A DNA stretch of 64,000 bases from Scytonematopsis contorta HA4267-MV1. GTDB lineage: Bacteria; Cyanobacteriota; Cyanobacteriia; Cyanobacteriales; Nostocaceae. Shown here in pieces: positions 27,919 to 36,865 of this stretch. The notes under the pieces are model-generated. The model was not told where the DNA came from. It saw only the letters and a program-made list of their open reading frames with translations, and searched no databases. How positions within the stretch are numbered: the first letter of the stretch is position 1; the number at the start of each line of letters is the position of its first letter. Where the stretch lies: NCBI GenBank assembly GCA_019359035.1, contig JAHHIC010000074.1, positions 248,001 through 312,000 of the forward strand, in the 5' to 3' direction. Made by a program: the position numbers and the translations under genes.

Positions 27919-28477
27919 ATATATCCCAAGGTCAGTTAGTATTTATGAATTAATCTGTGTACAAAGTATAATTAAATATCATTACTTAGTATTGAAAATT
28001 ACTAAAAAATTTTAAGTAAATAGAGAAAACTGAAGAAGTAATTAAAAAGTCATCTTCTCTGTAAATTCAGAGCGCTCAGGATGAAATAACATTCACTGCT
28101 AAAACCGCTTCTTTGCCTTTGAGTAAAATCAAGTAGATCAGTTGTTGAATATTGCATCATGCTTTTTGCTTCAGTTATACATGTCACACATATATATATT
28201 CCTGAAGGCTGTTAACCGATACAGTTAGATTTTATTTATTAAGAGAAAAACGACAGCAAAAAGAACCCCACCCTCCAAATAAATCCCTGAACTAAAGTTC
28301 GGGCTAAAAGCTGAAACCCGTTAAAAACGGGTTGGAATAAAGGATAAGAGTGCAAATTGCAACCCGTTTCAACGGTTTTAGCTTTTAGCCCGAACTTTAG
28401 TTCTGGGGTATCTTAAGGAACTGTGCATACACGGTAGCTTTACAGTCCGTGGTATTGGGGGTGAGGTTTTCAGGTGC
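27919..28477. other. 559-bp spacer upstream of the CHAT gene
   Basis: The spacer holds the start-proximal region of the CHAT-WD40 gene (AT-rich, 27919-28020) and the hairpin element at 28289-28403. No gene or RNA is recognised, and no clear promoter boxes can be assigned by eye. Confidence 0.5.
28289..28403. repeat. Nested-palindrome element, second family, copy B1
   Basis: The order is GAACTAAAGTTC, GGGCTAAAAGCTGAA, AACCCGTTAAAAACGGGTT, a 35-base spacer, AACCCGTTTCAACGG, TTTTAGCTTTTAGCCC and GAACTTTAGTTC. The outer and inner blocks are each self-complementary and also pair across the element. The AAAAGCTGAA core is shared with copies 1-4 of the first family. A second copy lies at 48388. Confidence 0.88.
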
Positions 28478-29125
28478 TCACCTTGATTTGCGCTTGATTA
28501 AAATCTTCAACACTCGTTTAAATTGCTCATACTCTTCCATACTTAACTCAGTTTTTTGCCACACTTCTCTCTGCATCAAACGCTCAAACCAATCATTGAG
28601 TTTAGGGTAATTCTCAAAATTAATTCCTAACTTCGGTAATAAAGATAAATCTGTCCCAACAACAATATCCCCTAAACTTATTTGTCCACCTCCAAAATAC
28701 AAATTATCTCCCAAAGTCTCATCCAAGAAATTTAATCCTATATCTAGATGTTGCTTTGCTTGCGCGAATTTTGGAGAATCTTCGCTTTCAAAAATCAGCG
28801 CAATCACTTTGGAGAGTAATTCATTAGTAGAAACCATTTGCACCATCCTAACTGTAGCTAAAGCCTGAGCATCTTTAGGCAACAAAGAAGGTTCTGGGTA
28901 TTTTGCTTCTAAATAATCCAAAATGGCTAAAGATTCCAAAACCCTAAACCCATCATCAACTATTACTGGTACATGATGAAATGGATTCATTTGCAAATAC
29001 TCAAATTGCATTTGGTCACCATTTAAATTCATCACAATAGGTTCAAAATAAATTCCTTTCTCTAACAAATATCTCCAAACACGACGTGCCATTGGAGAAC
29101 GAGAGTTGTAGTAAAATTTTAGCAC
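28478..29125 (-). CDS. Glutathione S-transferase family protein (second of two)
   Basis: The 215-residue protein has an N-terminal thioredoxin-like domain (LKFYYNSRSPMARRVWRYLL, with S as the likely glutathione-activating residue, then NPFHHVPVIVDDGFRVLES as the cis-Pro/glutathione-binding segment). The C-terminal helical domain contains QISLGDIVVGTDLSLLP. It is the last gene of the TetR-headed operon, 72 bases after its paralogue with a palindrome between them. Its role is likely conjugation or reduction of reactive electrophiles; the substrate is unknown. Confidence 0.9.
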   Translation of the reverse strand: MLKFYYNSRSPMARRVWRYLLEKGIYFEPIVMNLNGDQMQFEYLQMNPFHHVPVIVDDGFRVLESLAILDYLEAKYPEPSLLPKDAQALATVRMVQMVSTNELLSKVIALIFESEDSPKFAQAKQHLDIGLNFLDETLGDNLYFGGGQISLGDIVVGTDLSLLPKLGINFENYPKLNDWFERLMQREVWQKTELSMEEYEQFKRVLKILIKRKSR

Positions 29126-29168
29126 AAATATTTTTTCCTAAAAAATAATAAGAGTGGTGATTCAAAAT

Positions 29169-29196
29169 GTAGAGACTAAACATGTTTAGTCTCTAC
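29169..29196. terminator. 28-bp perfect palindrome between the two GST genes
   Basis: The arms are GTAGAGACTAAACA and its complement. This is the same dispersed family as 18880 and 44991 but with a different inner arm that still pairs. Inside an operon it could lower expression of the downstream gene or protect the upstream transcript. Confidence 0.6.
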
Positions 29197-29197
29197 T

Positions 29198-29977
29198 TTA
29201 GGTGCTGCAATTTCTTTCGTCACGATATAATCGCAGCACAAAATCACCTGCTGGGGTAGAGCGAAATTGACTAATCTCAGATGCAAGCTGTGGTGATAAT
29301 TTTTCTAAAGGAAAAGGTTTTATTGGGTGTTCTGGTGGTTGGATTACAGGAGCAGCAAGTGCAGCAAAAGTTAAGTCAGCAACAGAAAAATTATCTCCCA
29401 TTAGATATGGACGACCATCGGCTAACAATGCGCGAACTTGCTGAAAAATATTATTAATAGTTCGATAATCTGAAGCAACATTTTCTGGTGTGATATTGAA
29501 TCTTTTAGAAACTACTGAGCGCATCCGATAAAATACAATTGGGAAAACAAATCTTTCAATAAAAGGTATCCCTTTAGTCCAGACCCTTTGCATTATCTTA
29601 TAATCGTTTGTTGCATAGGAATAACCCCAACGTCGAGTAGCAGGTCCCAGTTGTGAGTCAAATAATTCTTCTAATTCTTCAGCTTGTTTTCGCAATTCTG
29701 GGTTAGTCGGATATAGTTTGACATTTTCTGAAACAATTGAATCCAGATATTGCAATATATCAGTTGAATCAGTGAATACACCATTTTCAGTTACGAGAAC
29801 AGGAGTTAATTTTCCACCTACACGATTAGTTGCAAATGTATGAAACGGTGGTGTATGAGCTTCCTCGACAAAATTAATTTTCAATTTAGTCAATGCCCAT
29901 CTAGCTTTTTCGCAGTAATGACTGACAGGAATTGTAATCAGTCTCAATGGCTTTTTCTGGGTTGAATAATAATCCAT
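29198..29977 (-). CDS. Glutathione S-transferase family protein (first of two)
   Basis: The 259-residue protein has the N-terminal motif IPVSHYCEKARWAL (SxxC, about 17-30; Cys suggests a reductive or thiol-transfer type), then GGKLTPVLVTENGVFTDSTD with the cis-Pro and the glutathione gamma-glutamyl site. The helical C-terminal domain has GRPYLMGDNFSVADLTFAAL. Co-directional with and 43 bases downstream of the thioesterase gene, it belongs to the same TetR operon. Sequence similarity to the following GST is low, so they are not a recent duplicate. Confidence 0.9.
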   Translation of the reverse strand: MDYYSTQKKPLRLITIPVSHYCEKARWALTKLKINFVEEAHTPPFHTFATNRVGGKLTPVLVTENGVFTDSTDILQYLDSIVSENVKLYPTNPELRKQAEELEELFDSQLGPATRRWGYSYATNDYKIMQRVWTKGIPFIERFVFPIVFYRMRSVVSKRFNITPENVASDYRTINNIFQQVRALLADGRPYLMGDNFSVADLTFAALAAPVIQPPEHPIKPFPLEKLSPQLASEISQFRSTPAGDFVLRLYRDERNCST

Positions 29978-30020
29978 TACGTCTCCTTTGCTATAAAATC
30001 AGGCATTAACAAACTTTCCG

Positions 30021-30440
30021 CTAACAAGAATATTGACTCTGCAATTCTTCCGGTACTGGCTGAGGACGATTATCTTTTAAATTAATAAACGCACCTTTTT
30101 GTACAGCACTCGCAGCTAATTGATTATTAGATATAAATTCTGCTTCTAAACTGACCTTTATTTTTCCTAAATCTTTTATCCACATGCGTCCTATTAATTT
30201 ATCAAACAGTTTTATCTGTCGCTTATATTCAATTTGAGTACCCGTCAATATCGGTACACATCCTTGCTGTATTAGTTTATCTAGTGGCAAATATTCGTCT
30301 AATAACCTCAAACGCAAATCTTCCAACCATCGAATATAAACAACATTGCTTACAATCCCCGCAAAATCAATATCATATGTCCGTATAGGTATATCTAGTT
30401 CTACTTGCAATGGTCGCTCTAGGTTGTAGTTCCCTGTCAT
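30021..30440 (-). CDS. Acyl-CoA thioesterase, hotdog fold (4HBT)
   Basis: The start is placed at the ATG preceded by a perfect AGGAGGAATT, giving 139 residues; an upstream ATG at 30467 would overlap the operator. The 4HBT signature is YDIDFAGIVSNVVYIRWLED, with D as the usual catalytic residue of the YbgC-like group (typically D-x-x-G-x-V-x-x-x-x-Y). It ends without extra domains. It is the first structural gene of the operon, between TetR and two glutathione transferases. The combination suggests clearing acyl or electrophile adducts (inference). Confidence 0.88.
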   Translation of the reverse strand: MTGNYNLERPLQVELDIPIRTYDIDFAGIVSNVVYIRWLEDLRLRLLDEYLPLDKLIQQGCVPILTGTQIEYKRQIKLFDKLIGRMWIKDLGKIKVSLEAEFISNNQLAASAVQKGAFINLKDNRPQPVPEELQSQYSC

Positions 30441-30466
30441 AATTCCTCCTTGTACAATCATTTTCA

Positions 30467-30480
30467 AGACCGAACGGTCT
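30467..30480. promoter_or_regulatory. TetR operator upstream of the thioesterase gene
   Basis: AGACCG-AA-CGGTCT is a perfect 6-2-6 palindrome, 27 bases before the thioesterase start. It resembles the GACC..GGTC half-sites of NemR/AcrR-type TetR regulators. A related site precedes the regulator gene at 31113. Confidence 0.8.
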
Positions 30481-30511
30481 GTTTTATTTCAAAAAAAATT
30501 GCTATGTTGCT

Positions 30512-31111
30512 TTAAAATCTTAAAACTCTATCAAAATACTCATTTAAATGCTTAGCGACTCTTTTGATATGAACCCCGTCTCCATATAACTTGCTCATCA
30601 TAACCGCACCTTCCAGCAAGGAAATAATTATTGTCGCAACTTCATCAGCATTAACATCAGGACGAATTTCACCTCTTGCAATTCCTTTGTTGATAATCTG
30701 ACACAATAAATCACGCCATGAGTCCATTGCTTTTTGTGCTCGTTCTCTTAATGCTGGATGAGCATCGTCACTTTCCACCGCAGTATTTAATAAAGGACAT
30801 CCCCCTTCGATAAGTGGCTTGTCAATATGCTTATGAAATACCGCAATAATTGCTTGTAAACGTTCTATAGCATGACGTTTGTCTTTCCAAGCATTTCTAT
30901 AAAGCTGCTTAATTTGAGCAATGGCATAATCGAAAGCCTGCAAAGCCAAATCATCTTTACTTTTGAAATGGTTATATATACCCCCTTTCTGCAACCCTGT
31001 TACACGCATAATATCTGCAATAGACGAACCAGCATAACCCTGTTGGTTAAACAGGTCAGCAGCTTGCTTGATAATTTTTTCTTTGGTTTCGTCGCCTTTA
31101 GACATAAGCAT
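30512..31111 (-). CDS. TetR/AcrR family repressor
   Basis: The 199-residue protein has a classical N-terminal helix-turn-helix: ETKEKIIKQAADLFNQQGYA, then IADIMRVTGLQKGGIYNHF and KSKDDLALQAF (residues about 7-60). The C-terminal ligand-binding region resembles the TetR_C_13-like group (GGCPLLNTAVESDDAHPALR). The start is either 31111 or the third codon (31105). Palindromes lie just before its own start and before the downstream thioesterase gene, which argues for autoregulation and control of the operon. A conserved Cys (GGCPLLN) could sense electrophiles, as NemR cysteines do, but that is inference. Confidence 0.93.
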   Translation of the reverse strand: MLMSKGDETKEKIIKQAADLFNQQGYAGSSIADIMRVTGLQKGGIYNHFKSKDDLALQAFDYAIAQIKQLYRNAWKDKRHAIERLQAIIAVFHKHIDKPLIEGGCPLLNTAVESDDAHPALRERAQKAMDSWRDLLCQIINKGIARGEIRPDVNADEVATIIISLLEGAVMMSKLYGDGVHIKRVAKHLNEYFDRVLRF

Positions 31112-31112
31112 C

Positions 31113-31126
31113 AGACTGATTGGTCT
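31113..31126. promoter_or_regulatory. TetR operator at its own start
   Basis: AGACTG-AT-TGGTCT matches the 30467 site (AGACCG-AA-CGGTCT) with the same 6-2-6 spacing and one mismatch in each half. It ends one base before the first ATG of the repressor gene, as expected for autorepression. Confidence 0.75.
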
Positions 31127-31585
31127 TAAATTAGCATAAGGATTTGCACTAGGTCAAGATATTTTAATGAAGAAAAAGAGAAGTGATTACATATAATACA
31201 ATATTTCACACCGTATGTATTATGACTTGAGTCATGAATCATAATGACTTTTGTGAGATTACTTTAAGAAACAATAATGGTAGCCTTAAGCTATCAAACC
31301 TGGAATCATGCCTGTGGTTTTGTTGTTGGTTGGTCTGCACACCTGTGTAGTCCAACCTTTATCATTCTCAGCAATAAGTAACAAATTACTAAATTGTTCC
31401 TAAGTATTATTACTGTAGAAAATAGTGTTCAAATATTGTTTTAATATTTCTGTTAAGAAAAATTACTTAAATCCTTAATTTATATAGCAAGCTTTGTAGC
31501 AATTAAGTAATTTTGAACGAGGAAAGGGAGAACAAGCAATTTTCCCTTCTTCCTTCAGTCTTCTACCTTCTTCCTTAATTTACTT
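31127..31585. other. 459-bp divergent spacer
   Basis: This spacer between the TetR gene and the efflux adaptor is AT-rich. It has GACTTGAGTCATGAATCATA near 31223 (partial dyad TGAGTCATGA) and a TTCCCTTCTTCCTTC repeat before the adaptor start. No gene is seen. Confidence 0.45.
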
Positions 31586-33106
31586 ATGGATTCGACGCAG
31601 ATTGCAGAGAAAAGGAAAAAGAAATTGAAAGCAGGGATGAAATGGCTAATTTTATCCGGCTTTGTAAGTTTATTAGGCACAGGTGGCTGGTTTATTTATC
31701 TACGTAGTTTTCACCAATCCAGCCCAATATCAGCGGTACAAATTACAACAGCAGGACAAGAAAATATAGAAATTTCCATTAATGAAAGTGGTACGTTGGG
31801 ATTAGGAGGACAGCAAAGTCTCAAGTCACCGGGGGAAGTTACAGTAGAACGAGTACTAGTACAAGTTGGAAATAGAGTTAGAAATGGTCAACAATTATTG
31901 ATTTTGCGTAATCCACAGCAGCAAAACAGTCTTGCTAAACAGGATTTACAAATTAGAAAACAAGAAAATACATTATTACGCAGTCGTCAAAAAGTCGTAG
32001 AAGCACAAGATAAAGTAGCAATAGCACAAAGAGAATTGAAAGAACCTGTTAAACAGCAGTTGGATATCCGTAAAGCACAACTAGAAATCGAACGCAGTCG
32101 TCAAAAAGTATTGGAAGCCAAACGGAAGCTAGCGACTGATGAAAAAGAACTCAAACAACTACAAGTTTTATCAGAAAAAGGTTTCATCCCAGGAAAAGAC
32201 CTTCAACAACAACAATCAGCCGTTTTACAAGCAGAAGCGAGCGTTAAAGATGCAGAATTAGATGTTAATAATAAACTGATAGAACTCGAAGCAAAAACTT
32301 TTGAGATACAAAGGCAAACAGAATTACAGCAAAAACTTTTAGCAGAACAAGCAGCATTAAAAGAAGCATATTCGGATGTTAATTCTCAAATACGCGAACT
32401 GCAAACCCTTCAAATTGACCGAGAAACTTTCAAAAAACAATTACAAAATAATATCATGACTGCACCAATTACAGGTAAAATTTTGGATGTAAAAGTAAAT
32501 AATGGGGATGGGATTAAACCCGGAGATGTTTTGCTGACCTTAGGTAATCCCCTTGAAGAGGAAGTAACACTGGAGTTAGGTACTCTTGATGCTGCAAAAG
32601 TAAAAGTGAACCAACTAGCAAGAATTAAAGTTATTGGTCCAGACAGTCAGATTTTTAACGGACGAGTAAAAACCATTAGTCCTTTAGCTACGTCTTCTGA
32701 AGGTGGAGGTGGTGGTTCAAGTCGAAGAGGAGGAGGTTCATCTGGACAAGCAAAAGTTTCCGCAATGATACAACTAGAAAGACCTACAGGTAAATTAATC
32801 CCTGGTAGTCAAGTTAGCGTCGAAATAATCATACAGCAACGAAGAAATGTAGTAGCAGTAGGATTAGAAGCCATTCAACGTTCTGAAGAAAAACCCTTTG
32901 TTTGGATAAAAGACAATCAAAGTAAAGCTCAAAAAAGGACTGTGACTCTTGGATTAGAAGGAGCAACCAAAGTAGAAGTAAAATCTGGCTTAAATAAAGG
33001 AGAAAAAATCATTCTCCCATCTCCCGACACACCTTTAGAAGTCGGAACCTTAGTAAAAGAAGCACCACCAACTCCCTTAGGAATAGAAACTAAAATGAAA
33101 AAGTAA
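31586..33106 (+). CDS. Efflux periplasmic adaptor (HlyD/MacA type), cassette 1
   Basis: The 506-residue protein has a single N-terminal membrane anchor (about 18-40: MKWLILSGFVSLLGTGGWFI). A lipoyl-like half (GEVTVERVLVQVGNRVRNGQ) precedes a long coiled-coil hairpin (about 115-285), and the second lipoyl half is ITGKILDVKVNNGDGIKPGD. The beta-barrel and membrane-proximal domains contain an odd Gly/Ser-rich insertion, GGGGGSSRRGGGSSGQ, at about 373-388. It bridges an inner-membrane ABC permease to a TolC channel. It is followed by permease, TolC and OmpA-like genes; no ATP-binding subunit is in the cassette. Confidence 0.9.
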   Translation: MDSTQIAEKRKKKLKAGMKWLILSGFVSLLGTGGWFIYLRSFHQSSPISAVQITTAGQENIEISINESGTLGLGGQQSLKSPGEVTVERVLVQVGNRVRNGQQLLILRNPQQQNSLAKQDLQIRKQENTLLRSRQKVVEAQDKVAIAQRELKEPVKQQLDIRKAQLEIERSRQKVLEAKRKLATDEKELKQLQVLSEKGFIPGKDLQQQQSAVLQAEASVKDAELDVNNKLIELEAKTFEIQRQTELQQKLLAEQAALKEAYSDVNSQIRELQTLQIDRETFKKQLQNNIMTAPITGKILDVKVNNGDGIKPGDVLLTLGNPLEEEVTLELGTLDAAKVKVNQLARIKVIGPDSQIFNGRVKTISPLATSSEGGGGGSSRRGGGSSGQAKVSAMIQLERPTGKLIPGSQVSVEIIIQQRRNVVAVGLEAIQRSEEKPFVWIKDNQSKAQKRTVTLGLEGATKVEVKSGLNKGEKIILPSPDTPLEVGTLVKEAPPTPLGIETKMKK

Positions 33107-33227
33107 AACCCCCAACATTCATTCATACAAATAAACAAAACTTACGCAAAATCCCTTTCCAACTCTTATTCTTCGCATCCATCGTGTCCTTTGTGGTTCG
33201 TTTTCCCCCTTCCTTCCCTCTTAAAAT

Positions 33228-34400
33228 ATGGCACTTTCTCCCCAAGATTTGATAATCGTTACATGTAAATCCTTAACAGGTAACTGGGTACGTTCAGGAT
33301 TAACAACCTTTGGTGTATTTATGGGTGTAGCAGCAGTAAACGCAACCCTCGGAGTAGCTGATATTAGTCGCGCAATTTTAGGTAAACAGTTAGCAGAAAG
33401 AGAAGCACCACAAGTAAGTATTTCTATTTGGTCATCAGAAGGAAGAGAACCCAAGCTAGAAGATATGGAATTCTTACGTCGTAGTCTGAAGAATATTAAA
33501 GCAATTAGTGCATCTGATTTTTTTAGATTTGATTCAAAAGTTATTTATCAAAACCAGGAAGGTGAACCACAAATACAAGCTGTAACGCAAGATTATATTC
33601 AGACCTCCGGGAGAAGAATTTTACGAGGTAGATTTTTTAATACTGCTGATTTTGATAATTATCGACCTGTAGCGGTAATTGATAATTTTTTAGCCAGCAA
33701 ACTCTTTAAAGCGGAAAATCCTATAGGCAAAATTATATTTACTTCCGGTAAACCATTTCTTGTTGCTGGAGTCATTGAAACCAAACAAAATTTTGGTGGA
33801 GAACCCAAAGGTTATTTAGTAATACCAATGTCAACTTATAGCTCAATGACAGGTAGTCAAAATGTTACTTCTTTCGATATCCGACCTGAAAAGATTGAAC
33901 AAATGGAAAACTTAAAACAAGAAGCCGAAGCATTATTAAAACAACGCTTTCCCGCAGCAGATGTTTATGCATGGGCTAATATTGATGATATCCTCATGCA
34001 GCAACAAATTGTAGACATGGCTTCTCGTGGATTAAATGCAGTGGGAGTAATAGCATTATTAATTAGTGGTGTTGGTATTACTAATATTACAATCGCTTCG
34101 GTGATTGAAAGAACTTCGGAAATTGGCTTAAGACGTGCTATTGGTGCAACAAAATTCGAGATTTTAATGCAATTTATCTTAGAAGCAACTATCTTGAGCT
34201 TAGTCGGAGGAATTGCAGCAATAGGAACAGTACATGGTTTAACTCTTGGAGTAACTACAATTTTCCCTTTACCATACCAATTTGAAGTTAGAACGGCAAC
34301 TTTATCCCTTGCTTCAGCATTACTTGTAGGAGTCGGAGCTTGCTTTATTCCTGCAATACGTGCAAGTGAGTTAGACCCAGTAAAAGCTTTGCGAGAATAA
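33228..34400 (+). CDS. ABC transporter permease, MacB/FtsX type, cassette 1
   Basis: The 390-residue protein has the MacB layout: first membrane span near 20-40 (SGLTTFGVFMGVAAVNATL), a periplasmic MacB_PCD domain (about 50-260), then three spans within the FtsX domain (about 268-385). Signatures are GIALLISGVGITNI-like AVGVIALLISGVGITNITIA and RTSEIGLRRAIGATKFEIL, the latter being the coupling motif to the ATPase. It has no nucleotide-binding domain of its own, so an ATPase encoded elsewhere must pair with it. Confidence 0.92.
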   Translation: MALSPQDLIIVTCKSLTGNWVRSGLTTFGVFMGVAAVNATLGVADISRAILGKQLAEREAPQVSISIWSSEGREPKLEDMEFLRRSLKNIKAISASDFFRFDSKVIYQNQEGEPQIQAVTQDYIQTSGRRILRGRFFNTADFDNYRPVAVIDNFLASKLFKAENPIGKIIFTSGKPFLVAGVIETKQNFGGEPKGYLVIPMSTYSSMTGSQNVTSFDIRPEKIEQMENLKQEAEALLKQRFPAADVYAWANIDDILMQQQIVDMASRGLNAVGVIALLISGVGITNITIASVIERTSEIGLRRAIGATKFEILMQFILEATILSLVGGIAAIGTVHGLTLGVTTIFPLPYQFEVRTATLSLASALLVGVGACFIPAIRASELDPVKALRE

Positions 34401-34481
34401 ATTAAGAAATAAGTTACAATTTAAAATTTGAACCTAAAAATTTAAAACTAAAAATAATTGCCAATTATTTAAACAAGTAAA

Positions 34482-36128
34482 ATGGATATCCAAAATTCAA
34501 AATATTATATTTTAAATAAGTATTATTTTATAAGTTTTATTTGCATCGTCTCTATTAATTGTATTGATATTTTTGCAATTAATTCTAGAAATACACTTGC
34601 GGTAGTTCCTGATGTTAATTTCTTCACTAAAGATAAAACTAAATCAGATTGGAATATTTCTCCAAATCACTATCCCATAATTTTTCGTCCGATAAATGAA
34701 ATATCTCCCAAACCAAAGCAAAATCCAAATAGCCCAAGAAAAGCAACAAAACTATCTCTTGCTGATATTGTAGTTTTAGTTTTAGCAAATAATACAGAAA
34801 TTAAAAACGCTTATTTAGACAGGATTGCTCAGAAAGAAGATTTAGCAGTAGCAGAAGATAAATACGTCCCAGATTTTACACCTACTTTGTCGTTATCTCT
34901 TAGCGACCTGGGTAGAAATACAATTACAAGGGGTGCTTTGGGAATGAATTTAGATGCTAAAGTTGTACTAAGAATACCCACAGGAGGAGAGTTTGGCTTT
35001 AGTTGGACTGGTGCAGCAAATACTTCTAGTGGTAGCAGTATTAATGTTAATAACAATAATATTTTGAATAATAGCTTGAACACTAATTTTAACGATAATA
35101 CATTCACACAAAACCTACAATTAACTTTTAAACAGCCACTTTTAAGGGGAGCAGGGACAACTATTAATAATGCTTCTATTAATATTGCTCGTATCAGCGA
35201 ACAAATAAATATATTGACCTTAAAAAATACTCTCACTGACACAATCACCAATGCAATTTTTGCCTATCGCGAATTAATCCAAGCACAAGAAAGAGTTAAA
35301 ATTGAGCAATCATCTTTACAAAATGCCACAGAATCATTAAAAGTAACTCAAGCTTTAATTGATGCAGGTAGAATTGCACCCGTAGATATTGTTCAGAACG
35401 AAACAGATATAGCAAATAGAAAAGTAAATTTATTAGAGGCTCAAAATGAACTAGAAGCAAAAAAACTAGCTCTGCTAGCAATTTTAGATATTGAAAAAAG
35501 TACCAATATAGAAGCAGAAGCAATTTCCGCTGTTAAACCGACTCAATTAGATTTTGAGAATCTGAAAAAAATCGCTTTTGAAACTCAAGCAAATTTTTTA
35601 ATATCTCAATTAAATGTAGAGAGAACTAAAATAGATTTTTTAGTCGCAAGTGATGCAAGACGTTGGGATTTAAGTTTAGATGCACGTTTAGAAAATCGCA
35701 CCAATGTAGAAACAGATGTGCGAGCAGGATTAACTTTAACTCGTCAACTTGGTGATTTAACTATCAATCAAAGATTTGAGAGAGCACGTGTTGATGTCAA
35801 AAAATCAGAAAATACTTTAAAAGATGCACGCTCGCGTTTAGAAATTGCTTTGCAAGATAATATCAGAAATGTCAATTTAAGTTTTTCTCGCTTAGAACTT
35901 GCACGACAAGCCACAAAATTATCTGAGAGACAACTTGATATCGAACAACAAAAACGTAGTTTAGGTAGAGGTGCAGATATTTTTCAATTAATCACGCTAC
36001 AAAATCAACTAGCAGTAGCCAGAAATATCGAATTACAATCAACTATTAATTATCTCAATGCTTTGACTAATCTAGATAAACTCCTAGGTACTACTTTACA
36101 AACTTGGCAAATAACTGTGGAAAAATAA
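34482..36128 (+). CDS. TolC family outer-membrane efflux protein, cassette 1
   Basis: The 548-residue protein has a signal-like N-terminus (YYFISFICIVSINCIDIFAI, about 14-33). Two outer-membrane-factor repeats start SLADIVVLVLANNTEIKNAY and, in the second half, FENLKKIAFETQANFLISQL. Long heptad coils (LIQAQERVKIEQSSLQNATE and EARNIELQ-like LAVARNIELQSTINYL) build the periplasmic tunnel. An Asn-rich stretch (about 185-215) lies in the first beta region. It follows the permease by 81 bases, so the cassette encodes adaptor, permease and exit duct. Confidence 0.9.
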   Translation: MDIQNSKYYILNKYYFISFICIVSINCIDIFAINSRNTLAVVPDVNFFTKDKTKSDWNISPNHYPIIFRPINEISPKPKQNPNSPRKATKLSLADIVVLVLANNTEIKNAYLDRIAQKEDLAVAEDKYVPDFTPTLSLSLSDLGRNTITRGALGMNLDAKVVLRIPTGGEFGFSWTGAANTSSGSSINVNNNNILNNSLNTNFNDNTFTQNLQLTFKQPLLRGAGTTINNASINIARISEQINILTLKNTLTDTITNAIFAYRELIQAQERVKIEQSSLQNATESLKVTQALIDAGRIAPVDIVQNETDIANRKVNLLEAQNELEAKKLALLAILDIEKSTNIEAEAISAVKPTQLDFENLKKIAFETQANFLISQLNVERTKIDFLVASDARRWDLSLDARLENRTNVETDVRAGLTLTRQLGDLTINQRFERARVDVKKSENTLKDARSRLEIALQDNIRNVNLSFSRLELARQATKLSERQLDIEQQKRSLGRGADIFQLITLQNQLAVARNIELQSTINYLNALTNLDKLLGTTLQTWQITVEK

Positions 36129-36230
36129 TTTCCGATGATTTATTATTTGTATTTTTTAGATATACTTATTTGCACTAAAGTATCTAAGTTGACTCGCAAT
36201 TACTTAGGGAAATAGGTAATAAATATATTA

Positions 36231-36863
36231 ATGACTCTATGCGAAATATCGCTACCAAGAAAATTTTTTATGGGTAAACGTGGCAATAATCAAATTATAT
36301 TAATTTCTGTTCTAAGCGTTACATTTATCTTGAGTGTAGCTGGTATTTTGTGGGCACAGCAATTTGCATTAAACTCAGTCGTAGAGAATAATTCAAGAAC
36401 AGCGATAGCAAATTCATCCCAATTAATTAACCAAAATAATTCCGTAGCTACTAGCAACCCCTTACAAATAAAAGAAATAGAAAAACAATCAACACCCAAA
36501 GCGAAAACTCTAAAAATCGCAGCAGATTTAGAAAACTGGCCAGTAAAAGGTCAAGTCACATTTATTATTGATAGTGCAACTATTACTTTTGAAGGATTAG
36601 AAACTATCAAGCGTTTGTCAGAACAAATATCAGAATACGACCCCCGAAGTGTCGCTATCAAAGTTACCACAAATTTAAGTGCATCTCCATCCAGCCAAAC
36701 TCTTGGACAACAAAGGGGAGAACAAGTTGCGGGTTCTTTACGCGACCGGGTAAAACACAAAATTATAATTTATAATAACAATCCCAAACAAGAAAATTCA
36801 TCCTCAACTCCAGAACCACGCAATCCTCCTGTGGAGGTTCGTCTGTTTAATTTTAAGAATTAA
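36231..36863 (+). CDS. OmpA-like membrane-anchored protein
   Basis: The 210-residue protein (197 if started at the ATG at 36270) has one N-terminal membrane span (ILISVLSVTFILSVAGILWA), an Asn/Ser-rich linker and a C-terminal region resembling OmpA-like peptidoglycan-binding domains. The signs are VTFIIDSATITFEGLETIKR, spacing to LGQQRGEQVAGSLRD and the final VEVRLFNF. The usual Asp/Arg diaminopimelate ligands are not obvious, so cell-wall binding is uncertain. It lies 102 bases after the TolC gene, probably in the same transcript. It converges on pqqE with only two bases between stop codons. Confidence 0.65.
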   Translation: MTLCEISLPRKFFMGKRGNNQIILISVLSVTFILSVAGILWAQQFALNSVVENNSRTAIANSSQLINQNNSVATSNPLQIKEIEKQSTPKAKTLKIAADLENWPVKGQVTFIIDSATITFEGLETIKRLSEQISEYDPRSVAIKVTTNLSASPSSQTLGQQRGEQVAGSLRDRVKHKIIIYNNNPKQENSSSTPEPRNPPVEVRLFNFKN

Positions 36864-36865
36864 TT

